Numbered from the stretch's first letter, positions 9,627 to 19,555 are shown. The stretch: DNA of 36,770 nucleotides from Dehalococcoidia bacterium (GCA_003599745.1 QZJL01000048.1:1-36770), one strand, 5' to 3'. Notes: generated by a model not told the origin, from the letters alone. Translations and numbers: made by a program.

Positions 9627-9670
9627 GGCGAAACTACGCCGTAAAATTGGCGAAACTACGCCGTAAAATT
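9627..9670. repeat. Two perfect tandem copies of 22-bp unit GGCGAAACTACGCCGTAAAATT
   Basis: Copies at 9627-9648 and 9649-9670; each contains the small dyad GGCG-AAACTA-CGCC. Lies just upstream of the RBS of the following CDS. Confidence 0.95.
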
Positions 9671-9707
9671 CTTGAACTAAATATATATGGGAAAAGGAGT
9701 GAAGGTA

Positions 9708-10916
9708 ATGGTAAACCAAGCGAAAAAAGATAATTACAAATGGCCGGAACACTTCACGCTGGCCGTCCTGATGGCGCCAGGACTTGAGGTGGCCAACGTG
9801 GGCAAGGCATGGACGCCGCTACTCGCCAAAGACACCGGCATGCAAGTGCACCTGGCGCATACCACCGATAAGGTTAACAAGTTCAAATGGTTGCACCTGG
9901 GCATCGCCGATATGGCCGACGGCGGTCAGCACGAAGTCAGCCGGGTGCTTGAGGGCGACCGCCGCTACGGGGTCATCGAATACTGCGGGCAAAATTTCGG
10001 GCGGCGGGCGGTGGTCTATGGCAACCGCGACTGCGGCGCCTTCCCCTTCCAGGCGGTCTGGGTACACTCGAAATACGACTCGGGATTCATGGTGAGGGGC
10101 GACTCCAAAATCAAGGACGTTTACGACATCAAACCCGGTATCAGGGTGGTTGACATGCGTCCCTACCTCGCCAGCCAGCGCAACATCGAGGGACTTTTCG
10201 CCTGGGCGAAAATTGACGAAAAAGACGTGGTGTGGGTTCCCGCCCACAATACGGAGGAGAAAGTCCGGCTGGTCGTCGAGGGCAAGGCAGACATCGCCTG
10301 GGTTATCCCCTCAGCGCCGTCAACCTACGAAGCCGAGAAAAACCCGCACGGCATCCGCTGGATTGACCTCAACTCCGATAAAGACCCCGAGGGTGCGAAA
10401 AGGTTCCGCGAAAAATACCTCCTGATTGGATTTGGTCCGATGATACGGGGGGTGGCGTCAGCCAGGGGTCACTGGGGCACGGTCGGCACCGACCTTTTCT
10501 GCTGCCACGCTAACGCCGACGCCGAATTTATTTATCACCTAGCGAAGTGGATGGACGAAAACTATCCCCGGTATAAGGATTTGCACTACTGGCTGCCGGC
10601 TATGAGCCGCCAGAACCTGATGGAGGAACTGGACACCACCTTCATCCCCTGCCACGAGGGACTGATAAAATATCTCAAGGAACTCGGCCTCTGGACGCCG
10701 GAGCACGAAAAGCGCAACCGGCAAAATGCCGAACTGGTTGACCGCTACTGCCAGGCCACCGAGGAAGCCCACCGCCTGGCCGACGAAAAAGGCATCATCG
10801 TCGCCGCCGAAAACCAGACATGGGTGGACCTGTGGGAAGATTATAAAAAGAAACTGGACCTACCGGTGTGCGATATACTGCCGAGCCTGCACAAGGGCCG
10901 TCCGGAATCAAAATAG
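9708..10916 (+). CDS. TAXI/NMT1-type solute-binding-like protein without recognisable signal peptide (paralog of 8273..9442)
   Basis: ORF 9687..10916; more likely ATG at 9708 after AAAAGGAGTGAAGGTA. Close paralog of the divergent upstream gene. Confidence 0.65.
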   Translation: MVNQAKKDNYKWPEHFTLAVLMAPGLEVANVGKAWTPLLAKDTGMQVHLAHTTDKVNKFKWLHLGIADMADGGQHEVSRVLEGDRRYGVIEYCGQNFGRRAVVYGNRDCGAFPFQAVWVHSKYDSGFMVRGDSKIKDVYDIKPGIRVVDMRPYLASQRNIEGLFAWAKIDEKDVVWVPAHNTEEKVRLVVEGKADIAWVIPSAPSTYEAEKNPHGIRWIDLNSDKDPEGAKRFREKYLLIGFGPMIRGVASARGHWGTVGTDLFCCHANADAEFIYHLAKWMDENYPRYKDLHYWLPAMSRQNLMEELDTTFIPCHEGLIKYLKELGLWTPEHEKRNRQNAELVDRYCQATEEAHRLADEKGIIVAAENQTWVDLWEDYKKKLDLPVCDILPSLHKGRPESK

Positions 10917-10947
10917 CAATGGACAAACTCCGGGCACTAGCTTTTAA

Positions 10948-10996
10948 TCGGGGCTTGCTTTATCATGGGGGACACGGTTCTCGGGGCAAGCCCCGA
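10948..10996 (+). promoter_or_regulatory. Nested, mutually exclusive hairpins upstream of trkH
   Basis: TCGGGGCTTGC (10948-10958) is perfectly complementary to GCAAGCCCCGA (10986-10996); the right arm also folds locally with TCGGGGC (10981-10987). Confidence 0.5.
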
Positions 10997-11033
10997 ACTA
11001 TTATTCCCAATGACCTTTTAAAAGAATGACCTG

Positions 11034-12509
11034 ATGACAGACCGCTCAGAAGAGCCATCCTCCGACCGTAGCGAAACACCTGCCCCGGGCAGATGGCGGC
11101 GCAGACCCGGCGACCGCACCTTCCGCCCGAAAAGACGTCCAATCGCCAAAACCTGGATTTTAAGGCCACTGGTCCCGAAGCTTAAACCGGCGGGGTCGCC
11201 GCCCCTGATGCTTGTCAGCGGGTTTGCTGCTATGATTGCCATCGGCACCATTCTGCTGGTGCTCCCGGCAGCCAGCCGCTCCGGCCAGTGGACGCCCTTC
11301 GTTAACGCGCTATTTACGGCAACCTCGGCAGTGTGCGTCACGGGGCTGGTGGTGGTTGACACCTTCAAGCACTGGAGCTTCTTCGGACAGCTGGTCATCC
11401 TGGTCCTCATACAGCTCGGCGGCTTCGGTTTTATGACCAGCGCGACCATCTTCTTTCTGGCGCTGGGCCGCCGCATCGGGCTGCGCGAGAGACTGCTCAT
11501 ACGCGAATCCATCGGCGTCGCCCAGCTCGGGGGACTGCTCAAGTTAATCATCGGGATAGGTATTTTCACCCTGACCGCCGAAGCCATCGGGGCAATCATT
11601 TTTTTCTTCCGCTTCTCAGGTCAATTCCCGCCGGGCGAAGCGGTATGGAATGCCATTTTCCAATCGGTTTCGGCCTTCAACAATGCCGGTTTCGACCTTT
11701 TCGGCGGTTTCCGCAGCATCTCGGGCTACCAGTCCAGCCCGCTGGTCGTCCTCACCACCGCCGCCCTGCTCATCCTGGGAGGCATCAGCTTTCTGGCTCT
11801 CCGGGACATCACCACTAACCGGGGAAAATTTAAAAAATTGTCGGTCGATACCAAGCTCATCGTATCAGTCAGCGCCTTTCTTCTGGTCCTGGGCATGGCA
11901 GTGGTCGCGGTAACCGAATTCACTAATCCCGGCACTATCGGTACGATGTCGCTCCCCGAGAAAGTAATGAATATCTTTTTCCTGTCGGCCTCTTCAAGGA
12001 CGGCAGGGTTCAGCACTTTCACCACCGCCAACATGACCGACTACGCCCTTTTCTTCACCCTGCTCCTGATGTTCATCGGCGGAGCATCCGGCTCCACCGC
12101 AGGCGGCATCAAGGTGAACACCCTGGGCATCATTATCGCCACCATCTGGAGTTCTCTCAGGGGCAAAACCTTTCCTGATATATTCGGAAAGGAATTAATC
12201 AACCAGCAGATATTTCGCGCGCTCGCGGTGATTATGCTGTCTCTAACTCTCATCACGATTGTGACATTCCTGCTGGTGGCCACCGAAGGCTTACCTTTCC
12301 TCAAGGTACTCTTCGAGACCGTATCCGCCTTTGGCACGGTAGGCCTGTCCACCGGCATCACCCCCGACCTTTCCGTTGCCGGGCGCATCCTGATAACGGT
12401 TACCATGTTCATCGGGCGGCTCGGACCACTAACCCTGGTTCTGGCGCTGATTGCCAGGCAAAAACCCACCTTGTACCGGTATCCCAAGGAATCCGTAAGA
12501 ATCGGCTAG
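11034..12509 (+). CDS. trkH: TrkH/KtrB-family potassium uptake membrane protein
   Basis: Filter-loop-like segments FTATSAVCVTGLVVVDTF, QSVSAFNNAGFDLFGGF, SASSRTAGFSTF, ETVSAFGTVGLSTGITPDLS; GGASGSTAGGIKVNT. Confidence 0.92.
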   Translation: MTDRSEEPSSDRSETPAPGRWRRRPGDRTFRPKRRPIAKTWILRPLVPKLKPAGSPPLMLVSGFAAMIAIGTILLVLPAASRSGQWTPFVNALFTATSAVCVTGLVVVDTFKHWSFFGQLVILVLIQLGGFGFMTSATIFFLALGRRIGLRERLLIRESIGVAQLGGLLKLIIGIGIFTLTAEAIGAIIFFFRFSGQFPPGEAVWNAIFQSVSAFNNAGFDLFGGFRSISGYQSSPLVVLTTAALLILGGISFLALRDITTNRGKFKKLSVDTKLIVSVSAFLLVLGMAVVAVTEFTNPGTIGTMSLPEKVMNIFFLSASSRTAGFSTFTTANMTDYALFFTLLLMFIGGASGSTAGGIKVNTLGIIIATIWSSLRGKTFPDIFGKELINQQIFRALAVIMLSLTLITIVTFLLVATEGLPFLKVLFETVSAFGTVGLSTGITPDLSVAGRILITVTMFIGRLGPLTLVLALIARQKPTLYRYPKESVRIG

Positions 12510-12518
12510 GAGGTAGTG

Positions 12519-13193
12519 ATGGCCAAACAAATTGTAGTAATCGGGCTGGGACGATTCGGCATCAGCCTGGCGACCACTCTGTCGCGCCTCGGGCACGACG
12601 TTCTGGCGATAGACAAAAACCGCGAAATTGTCCAGAGCGCGGCAGCACAGGTGACTCATGCCGTCACGGCGGAAGCAACCCACGAGGCCGCCCTCAGAGA
12701 GCTGGGCATCGGCAACTTCGATATCGCGGTGGTAGCTATCGGCTCGGACGTCCAGAGCAGCGTTCTGGTGACAATTCTGCTGAAAAGGCTGGGCACCCCT
12801 TACGTCATTGCCCGGGCAAACAACGACCTGCACGGGGAAATCCTGAAAAAAATCGGGGCGGACAAGGTGGTCTTTCCCGAGGCGGAAATGGGCGAGCGCA
12901 TCGGCCACGAGGCCATCTTAAGAAACATCGACGATTATATGCCCATCGTGCCGGGTTACGGCATCGCCAAGGTCTCGGTAACGCCGGACCTTGTCGGTAA
13001 AACCCTGTTCGACCTGGGAACAGGCACCATGGGAGACTACGGCATCGCCGTGCCGCTCATCCAGCGCGGCGATGAAGTCCTCGTAACCCCGGCCCCGGAC
13101 GAGACCATCGCCAGCGGCGACGTTATCATCATCTCCGGCGGCGATGACAAAATCGGCGAATTCATTGCAAAAGTGAGCGAAACCTCAAAGTAA
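12519..13193 (+). CDS. trkA: TrkA/KtrA-family RCK potassium channel regulatory subunit
   Basis: Rossmann IVVIGLGRFGISLATTLSRLGHDVLAIDKN plus C-terminal RCK_C; AGGAGG RBS before ATG 12519. Confidence 0.92.
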   Translation: MAKQIVVIGLGRFGISLATTLSRLGHDVLAIDKNREIVQSAAAQVTHAVTAEATHEAALRELGIGNFDIAVVAIGSDVQSSVLVTILLKRLGTPYVIARANNDLHGEILKKIGADKVVFPEAEMGERIGHEAILRNIDDYMPIVPGYGIAKVSVTPDLVGKTLFDLGTGTMGDYGIAVPLIQRGDEVLVTPAPDETIASGDVIIISGGDDKIGEFIAKVSETSK

Positions 13194-13239
13194 GCGTACC
13201 CCGACCGCACTTGCGCTCTATACCCGAACCAAGCTGGTG

Positions 13240-15960
13240 CTATTCCCCGCTCGCCGGCTTCGCCCAGACCTTCTCCATCTTGATGGCGCAGACCTTCAGC
13301 TCGGGGATTTTTGCCACCGGGTCAAGGGCGTCAACCGTGAGCAGGTTGGCCGGCGCTTCGGTGAAATGGAAGGTCATGAAGGCAACGCCATCGGGCGACT
13401 CGTCGGTTACTTTGACCTTTGCCTGAATCTTACCGCGTCGCGATGCCAGTTCGGCGATATCGCCGTCGGCCAGCTTCAGTTTGGCGGCGTCAACCGGGCT
13501 GATTTCCACCATCGCCTCGGGGGCAATCTCGGCAAGGCCCTTTGACTGGCGGCTCATCGTGCCGCCATGCCAGTGGTAGAGGATACGACCGGTAGAAAAG
13601 ATGATGGGGTACTCGGCATCGGGCAGCTCGAAAGCCTCTTTATAGGCGACAGGCATAAACTTACCCTTGCCGCGCGAAAAGCTATCTTTATGTAAATATT
13701 TTGTCCCGGCGTCTTCGCGGCTGCGGCAGGGCCACTGCAGTCCGGATTTGTCCAGCCGGTCATAGTGAACGCCGCCGTAGATGGGGGTGACACCCGCGAT
13801 TTCTTCCATTATTTCGGAAGGATGCCGGTAGTTCATCGGGTAGCCCATGCGGCTGGCAATCCCGGAGGTGATGACCCAGTCCGGCTTGCACTGCCCTAGT
13901 GCGGGTATGGCCTGGCGCACACGCTGGATGCGCCGCTCGGTGTTGGTGAAAGTGCCGTCTTTTTCGGCGAAGCTCGCGCCGGGCAGAACCACGTCGGCAT
14001 ATTTGCCGGTCTCGCCCAGAAAAATATTCTGTACCACCAGAAAATCCAGCTTTTTCAAGGCCGCCCGGACGTGGGTGCTGTTGGGGTCGTTGATGGCCGG
14101 TTCCTCACCCATGATGTACATGCCCCGGACCTTGCCGTGCTCGGCAGCCGCCATCATTTCCATCAGCGTGAGGCCGGGTTTGTCGGGGAGACTGGTGCCC
14201 CAGGCCTGTTCCAGTTTTGCCCTGGCAGCGGCATCGGTAACGGGCTGGTAGCCGGGCAGAACGTTGGGCAACGCTCCCATGTCGCAGGCACCCTGGACGT
14301 TGTTCTGGCCGCGCAGCGGGCAAACGCCAGAGCCTTCCTTGCCGACGTGGCCGGTCGCCATCGCCAGGTTGGCAATAGCCATCACGTTATCGGTGCCGGT
14401 GGTGTGCTGGGTGATGCCCATGGCAAAGAGTATGCAGGCTTTGGGCGATTTGGCGTAGAGGCGGGCGGCCTCTTTCAGGTCATCAACCGGCACGCCGGTA
14501 ATCCGGCTCGTGGTTTCCGGCGTGTATTCCGCCACCAGCTTCTTAACTTCCTCGAAGCCCTCGGTGCGGCCGGCGATGAACTCAGTGTCCACCAGATTTT
14601 CCAAGATGATGATGTTCAAAAGACCGTTGAGAAGCGCAACGTCGGTGCCCGGTTTTTGCCGCAGCCAGAGGCTGGCGAAGTCCACCATGCGGATACGCCG
14701 GGGGTCAGCGACGATGAGCTTGGTCTTGCCGTGGCGGACGCCCTCCATAACTTCAAGGCCGATGATGGGGTGGTTTTCCGAGGTGTTTGAGCCGATGACG
14801 AAGATACAATCGGTGTCGCGCAGCTCCGAGATGGAGCTGGTCATCGCGCCGCTGCCGAAGGTCGTGGCCAGACCGGCCACCGTGGGTGAATGTCAGAGAC
14901 GGGCACAATGGTCAACGTTGTTGGTGCCCAGCACCGCCCTGACGAACTTCTGCACAAGATAGTTCTCTTCGTTGGTGCACTTGGCCGAAGACAGGCAGGC
15001 CAGACTGTCCGAACCGCTTTCTGACTTGATTTCAGAAAACTTTCTGGCGACCAGGTCGAGCGCCTCGTCCCAGGTCGCTTCGCGGAATTTGCCCTCGCCC
15101 TTCTCCCCCACCCTGATGAGAGGGGCGGTCAGCCTCTCCGGGCTGTGGACGTAGTCCCAGCCGAAGCGACCCTTGACACAGAGCCGCCCCTTGTTCACCA
15201 CTGCGTCCGCCGGGGTGGTAACCTTAACGATGCGGCCATCCTTGACGCTAAGCTCCAGGGTACAGCCGACGCCACAGTAGGAACAGGTCGTGGTCACTTT
15301 CTGAAGATCCCACTCACGTCCCGCCGCGCAGCGGCTTTTTTCCACCAGCGCGCCGGTGGGACAGGAAGCCACGCACTGGCCGCAGAAGATGCAGGTAGAA
15401 TCTTTTAACGAACGGTCGTAGGGCGCGGCTATCTTGCAGCCAAAGCCCCGGTGAGCGAAATTGATGGCCTCGACGAACTGGACGTCGTTGCAGGCCAGCA
15501 CACACCGCCCGCAGAGGATACATTTATTATAGTCGCGGAAGAAAAAGGGGTTGGTATCGTCCAGCGGGTAGTGGTGCCTCTCGCCCGCAAAACGCGAACC
15601 GGTCACCCCCAGCTCGTAGGCGTATTTTTCCAGCCCGCAGGCGCCGCTTTTCTCGCAGGTCATGCAGTCGAGCGGGTGGTCGGAAAGGAGCAGTTCAATG
15701 ACGTTCTTCCTCGCCCTGATGACCCGCTCGGTGGCGGTTTTGACCACCAGCTTATTGGCTACCGGGAAAACGCAGGAAGCGGCCAGGTTTTTCTGGCCTT
15801 CAACCTCGACCACGCAAAGACGGCAGGCGCCGGTCGCCAGTCCTTCCATATAGCAGAGGTGGGGAATTTCGATGCCCGCGCTCTTCGCCGCTTCGAGAAG
15901 GCTCGTCCCCTCTTCCGCCATAACATTTTTACCGTCAATCGTAAAGGAAACCGTCGCCAT
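13240..15960 (-). CDS. fdhA: Formate dehydrogenase alpha subunit (NuoG-like N-terminal Fe-S region plus molybdopterin domain), selenoprotein with Sec at TGA 14893-14895
   Basis: Track splits it into 14893..15960 and 13240..14880. In-frame read-through gives [30 protein letters not shown], the hallmark FDH Sec site. Upstream part has N-terminal 2Fe-2S and [30 protein letters not shown]; downstream part is the remaining molybdopterin-binding region. Confidence 0.95.
14864..14880 (-). promoter_or_regulatory. Putative bacterial SECIS element of fdhA
   Basis: GUGGCC-GGUCU-GGCCAC: perfect 6-bp stem with GGUCU loop; apical loop starts 18 nt after the UGA. The GGUCU string also occurs in the E. coli fdhF SECIS loop region as I recall it. 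Confidence 0.8.
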
Positions 15961-15969
15961 ATCTCTCTC

Positions 15970-18900
15970 CTACCTTCTCAGGTCACAGCGCAGGCAGCGC
16001 CTGGCCTCCCTGATGGCCGCCTCTTTCGAATAGCCCAGGTTAGTCTCGGCAAAGCTGTCAGCGCGCTCGCCCGTCGCAAGCCGGGGCATCTCCTCACGGT
16101 CACCGGATTCCAGATTCGCTTCATCCCAGGGGATGTCAACCGGCCTTTTCTTCTCTAGGAACCGGTCTTTCTTCAAGTCAGAGCCGCGCAGGTAGCGGTC
16201 AATCGAGATGGCCGACCTTTCCCCGCTGCCCAGAGCTTCAACTACGGTAGCCGGCCCCATAACGTCATCACCGGCGGCAAAAACCCCGGCGCATCCCGTT
16301 GCCAACGTAACCTTATCGGCTATGATGGTGCCGTTCTTGGCCGCTTCAATGCCGTCGCCGGCTTTGAGGAACGGGGCAGAAATTGTCTGACCGATAGCCG
16401 CAATCACGGTATCCACTTCAAGCAAAAACTCAGAGCCGGACACGATTTTAGGCTTGCGGCGGCCGCTGGCGTCATAATCTCCTAGTTCGGTGCGCTGACA
16501 CACCAGGCTCTCAATTCTGCCGCCCTTCTTGGTGATGCGTAGCGGCGCGGTCAGAGTCAAAATCCTGATATTTTCATGCTCCGCCTCGATAATCTCTTCT
16601 TCGTTAGCCGGCATATCTTCCTTGGCCCGGCGGTAAACAATCGTGACCTCTTTAGCGCCCAGGCGTAGCGCCGAGCGGGCGGCGTCCAGAGCAACGTTAC
16701 CGCCGCCAACCACTGCCACTTTTTCGCCGACGGCGACCTTCTTCTTCAAGTTAACCTTGCGCAGGAAAGTTACGCCGTCATAGACCCCGGCAGCGTCCTC
16801 TCCTTCGATGCCCAGGCGCAGCCCCTGGTGTGCGCCGACCGCCAGCAGAACCGCCTTGTAACCCCTCTGGAAGAGGTCGTCTATGGTAAGACCATCACCG
16901 ATGGGCGAGTTCAACCTGATTTCCACGCCGAGGTCGGTGATGAACTTTATGTCAGCTTTCAGGACTTTTCGGGGCAGACGGTATTCCGGGATGCCCACCG
17001 CCAGCATGCCGCCGGCGACCGGTAGAGCCTCAAAAATGGTAACCTGGTAACCTTTTTTCGCCAGATGATAGGCCGCGCCCAAACCGGCCGGCCCGGAGCC
17101 GACGATGGCAACACGCTCCTCCCGCTTTTTGGCAATGGGGATAGTTGTTTTAACGCCGGCGCGGGCGCCGTAGTCAGCGGCGGCACGCTTCAAAGCGGCA
17201 ATGGCCACTGGCCGGTCGATATCGCCGCGGCGGCAGCGGCCTTCGCAGGGATGGGTGCAGACCCGCCCGCAGATACCGGCCAGGGGATTGCGCTGTCGCT
17301 CCAGGTCAAGGGCTTCTTTGAATCTGCCCTGGCTTATGAGGGCAACGTAGCCCACCGCATCAACGTTGACCGGGCAGGTATGCTCGCAGGGCGCGTAAAC
17401 CAGCGCCTCGCAGACCGCCGCCGGACAGCGTTTCTCATTGATGTGGGCTTCGTACTCGTCACGGAAATATTTTAACGTGCTGAGCACCGGGTTGGGAGCC
17501 GTCTGACCCAGCCCGCAGAGCGAACTGTCCTTAACTTTTTCGGCCAGCTCGATTAGCGCCTCGACGTCGCTCTCCGTTCCCTCACCCTTGGTGATGCGGG
17601 TCAGGATTTCGAGCATGCGCTTGGTGCCCAGGCGGCAGGGTGTGCACTTGCCACAGGACTCGGATTGGGTAAACGTCAGGAAAAAACGGGCGATATCCAC
17701 CATGCAGGTGGACTGGTCCATCACCACCAGGCCGCCGGAACCCACGATAGATCCGATTTTTGCCAGCGACTCATAGTCAATCGCCAGTCCCAGGTATTCG
17801 GCGGGGATACAGCCGCCGGAGGGGCCGCCGGTCTGCGCTGCCTTGAACTTGCGGCCCCGGGGGATGCCGCCGCCGATATCATAAACCAGTTCGCCGAGCG
17901 AGGATCCCATCGGGACTTCGACCAGACCAGTGTTGTTCACCTTGCCGGTTAGCGAGAATATCTTGGTGCCCTTGCTGGTCCCGGTGCCCAGACCGGCATA
18001 CCAGCCGCTGCCGTTAATGATGATATGAGGAACGGTGGCGTAGGTTTCGACGTTGTTGATGTTGGTCGGCTTACCCCACAACCCGGCCTGGGCAGGGAAC
18101 GGCGGGCGCGGACGGGGACGACCGATTTTTCCTTCGATGGAGGCCATGAGCGCCGTTTCCTCGCCGCAGACAAAAGCTCCGGCGCCTTCCTTGATTCTCA
18201 CCTCGAAATTAAAACCCGAGCCTAAAATATTCTCTCCCAGAAGCCCCAGCTTCTCCGCCTCGATAATTGCCAACTTAAGGTTGGCAACCGCCAGGGGATA
18301 CTCAGCACGGACATAGATATAGCCGACGCTGGCCCCGATGGCGAAGGCGGCGACTGCCATCCCCTCCAGCACAAGGTGAGGGTTACCCTCCATCACGCTG
18401 CGGTCCATAAAAGCACCCGGGTCGCCTTCGTCGCCGTTGCAGACGACATATTTAAGGTCGCCTTTTGAAGCGCGGGCGAGGCGCCACTTGCGGCCGGTGG
18501 GAAAACCGGCGCCGCCGCGTCCCCGCAACCCCGACTGTTCAACTTCGTCAATTACCTGCTCCGGGGTCATTCCGCTAAGCGCCTTGCTGAGCGCCCGGTA
18601 GCCATCGTACCTGATGTAATCGTAGATATCGGTCGGGTCCAGGCGTCCGTTGTCACGCAACACCAAGCGCTGCTGCCTGGCATAGAACGGCACCTCATTG
18701 TCATAAACGATTTTACGCCCCGAAGCCGGGTCAACGTAGAGCAGACGGTCTATTACTTCACTATTGATAACCGTCTTCTCGACAATCTCAGGCACATCTT
18801 CCGGGGCGACGTGAGGATAGAAAATTTCACTCGGCAGGATGACCACCACCGGCCCCTGCTCACAGAAGCCGTGGCAGCCGGTCTTCTTTACGAAGACCTT

Positions 18901-19077
18901 ATCCCCGAGTCCTCTTTTCGACAACTCGTCGCTGAAAGCCTCGCCCACTGGCTGACTGCCCAGCGCGGTGCAACCGGTGCCGCCGCACACCGTGATGCAG
19001 ACGGCATTCGGGTCTTCCTTCTCTCGTAGCGACTCGTGAAGACGGTCAAGCTCCTCACGCCCGGTAATTTTCCCCAT
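15970..19077 (-). CDS. NuoF/HymB-like NADH-binding diaphorase subunit fused to C-terminal GltD-like NAD(P)/FAD module
   Basis: 1035 aa; N-terminal thioredoxin-like ferredoxin (CGGTGCTALGS, KTGCHGFCEQGP), NuoF core (GRGGAGFPTGRKW, GDEGDPGAFMDRSVMEGNPH, ESCGKCTPCRLG), then GltD-like CTHPCEGRCRRGDIDRPVAIAALKR...VAIVGSGPAGLGAAYHLAKKGY. Confidence 0.92.
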   Translation of the reverse strand: MGKITGREELDRLHESLREKEDPNAVCITVCGGTGCTALGSQPVGEAFSDELSKRGLGDKVFVKKTGCHGFCEQGPVVVILPSEIFYPHVAPEDVPEIVEKTVINSEVIDRLLYVDPASGRKIVYDNEVPFYARQQRLVLRDNGRLDPTDIYDYIRYDGYRALSKALSGMTPEQVIDEVEQSGLRGRGGAGFPTGRKWRLARASKGDLKYVVCNGDEGDPGAFMDRSVMEGNPHLVLEGMAVAAFAIGASVGYIYVRAEYPLAVANLKLAIIEAEKLGLLGENILGSGFNFEVRIKEGAGAFVCGEETALMASIEGKIGRPRPRPPFPAQAGLWGKPTNINNVETYATVPHIIINGSGWYAGLGTGTSKGTKIFSLTGKVNNTGLVEVPMGSSLGELVYDIGGGIPRGRKFKAAQTGGPSGGCIPAEYLGLAIDYESLAKIGSIVGSGGLVVMDQSTCMVDIARFFLTFTQSESCGKCTPCRLGTKRMLEILTRITKGEGTESDVEALIELAEKVKDSSLCGLGQTAPNPVLSTLKYFRDEYEAHINEKRCPAAVCEALVYAPCEHTCPVNVDAVGYVALISQGRFKEALDLERQRNPLAGICGRVCTHPCEGRCRRGDIDRPVAIAALKRAAADYGARAGVKTTIPIAKKREERVAIVGSGPAGLGAAYHLAKKGYQVTIFEALPVAGGMLAVGIPEYRLPRKVLKADIKFITDLGVEIRLNSPIGDGLTIDDLFQRGYKAVLLAVGAHQGLRLGIEGEDAAGVYDGVTFLRKVNLKKKVAVGEKVAVVGGGNVALDAARSALRLGAKEVTIVYRRAKEDMPANEEEIIEAEHENIRILTLTAPLRITKKGGRIESLVCQRTELGDYDASGRRKPKIVSGSEFLLEVDTVIAAIGQTISAPFLKAGDGIEAAKNGTIIADKVTLATGCAGVFAAGDDVMGPATVVEALGSGERSAISIDRYLRGSDLKKDRFLEKKRPVDIPWDEANLESGDREEMPRLATGERADSFAETNLGYSKEAAIREARRCLRCDLRR

Positions 19078-19096
19078 AAATCTCTCCGTTATGCCA

Positions 19097-19555
19097 TCAA
19101 ATTGTCTTCAGCAGAGCTTCAGTTTTGTTCGGCGTCATTTTGCCGAAATATTTTCCGCTCACAACCACCACCGGGCCCATCGCGCACGCCCCCAGGCAAG
19201 CCACGGTTTCCAGAGTATATCTGTAATCCGGGGTGGTCTGGCCGTCACAGATTCCCAGGCAACTTTCCACCGCGCTCAGCACATCTTTGCCGCCGCGCAC
19301 GTGGCAGGCCGTTCCCCGGCAAACACGGACAACGTTTTTACCGCGGCGGCTTAAATAAAACTGAGCATAAAAGGTGGCGACCGAGTAGATGCGGCTCATG
19401 GAAACGTTGAAACGACGGCTCAGCCTCTGCAACGCTGGCTCGGGAAGATAGCCGTAAATTTCCTGAAGCTCCTGGAGAACGGTGATTAAGGCGTCTTCCT
19501 GGCCGCAATATTTATCCAATATTGGTTCAATTGCTGACAGGTCTAGCTCTTCCAT
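19097..19555 (-). CDS. NuoE/HymA-like 2Fe-2S subunit
   Basis: 152 aa; CRGTACHVRGGKDVL and VACLGACAMGPVVVV. Confidence 0.92.
   Translation of the reverse strand: MEELDLSAIEPILDKYCGQEDALITVLQELQEIYGYLPEPALQRLSRRFNVSMSRIYSVATFYAQFYLSRRGKNVVRVCRGTACHVRGGKDVLSAVESCLGICDGQTTPDYRYTLETVACLGACAMGPVVVVSGKYFGKMTPNKTEALLKTI

Noticed and set aside
10917-11033. c-di-AMP (ydaO) riboswitch before trkH
   Set aside because: Region is short and I do not recognise the ydaO core motifs; only the nested hairpins are supported.
13240-15960. Two separate genes or a nonsense-disrupted formate dehydrogenase
   Set aside because: TGA sits exactly at the known FDH Sec site and is followed by a SECIS-like hairpin.
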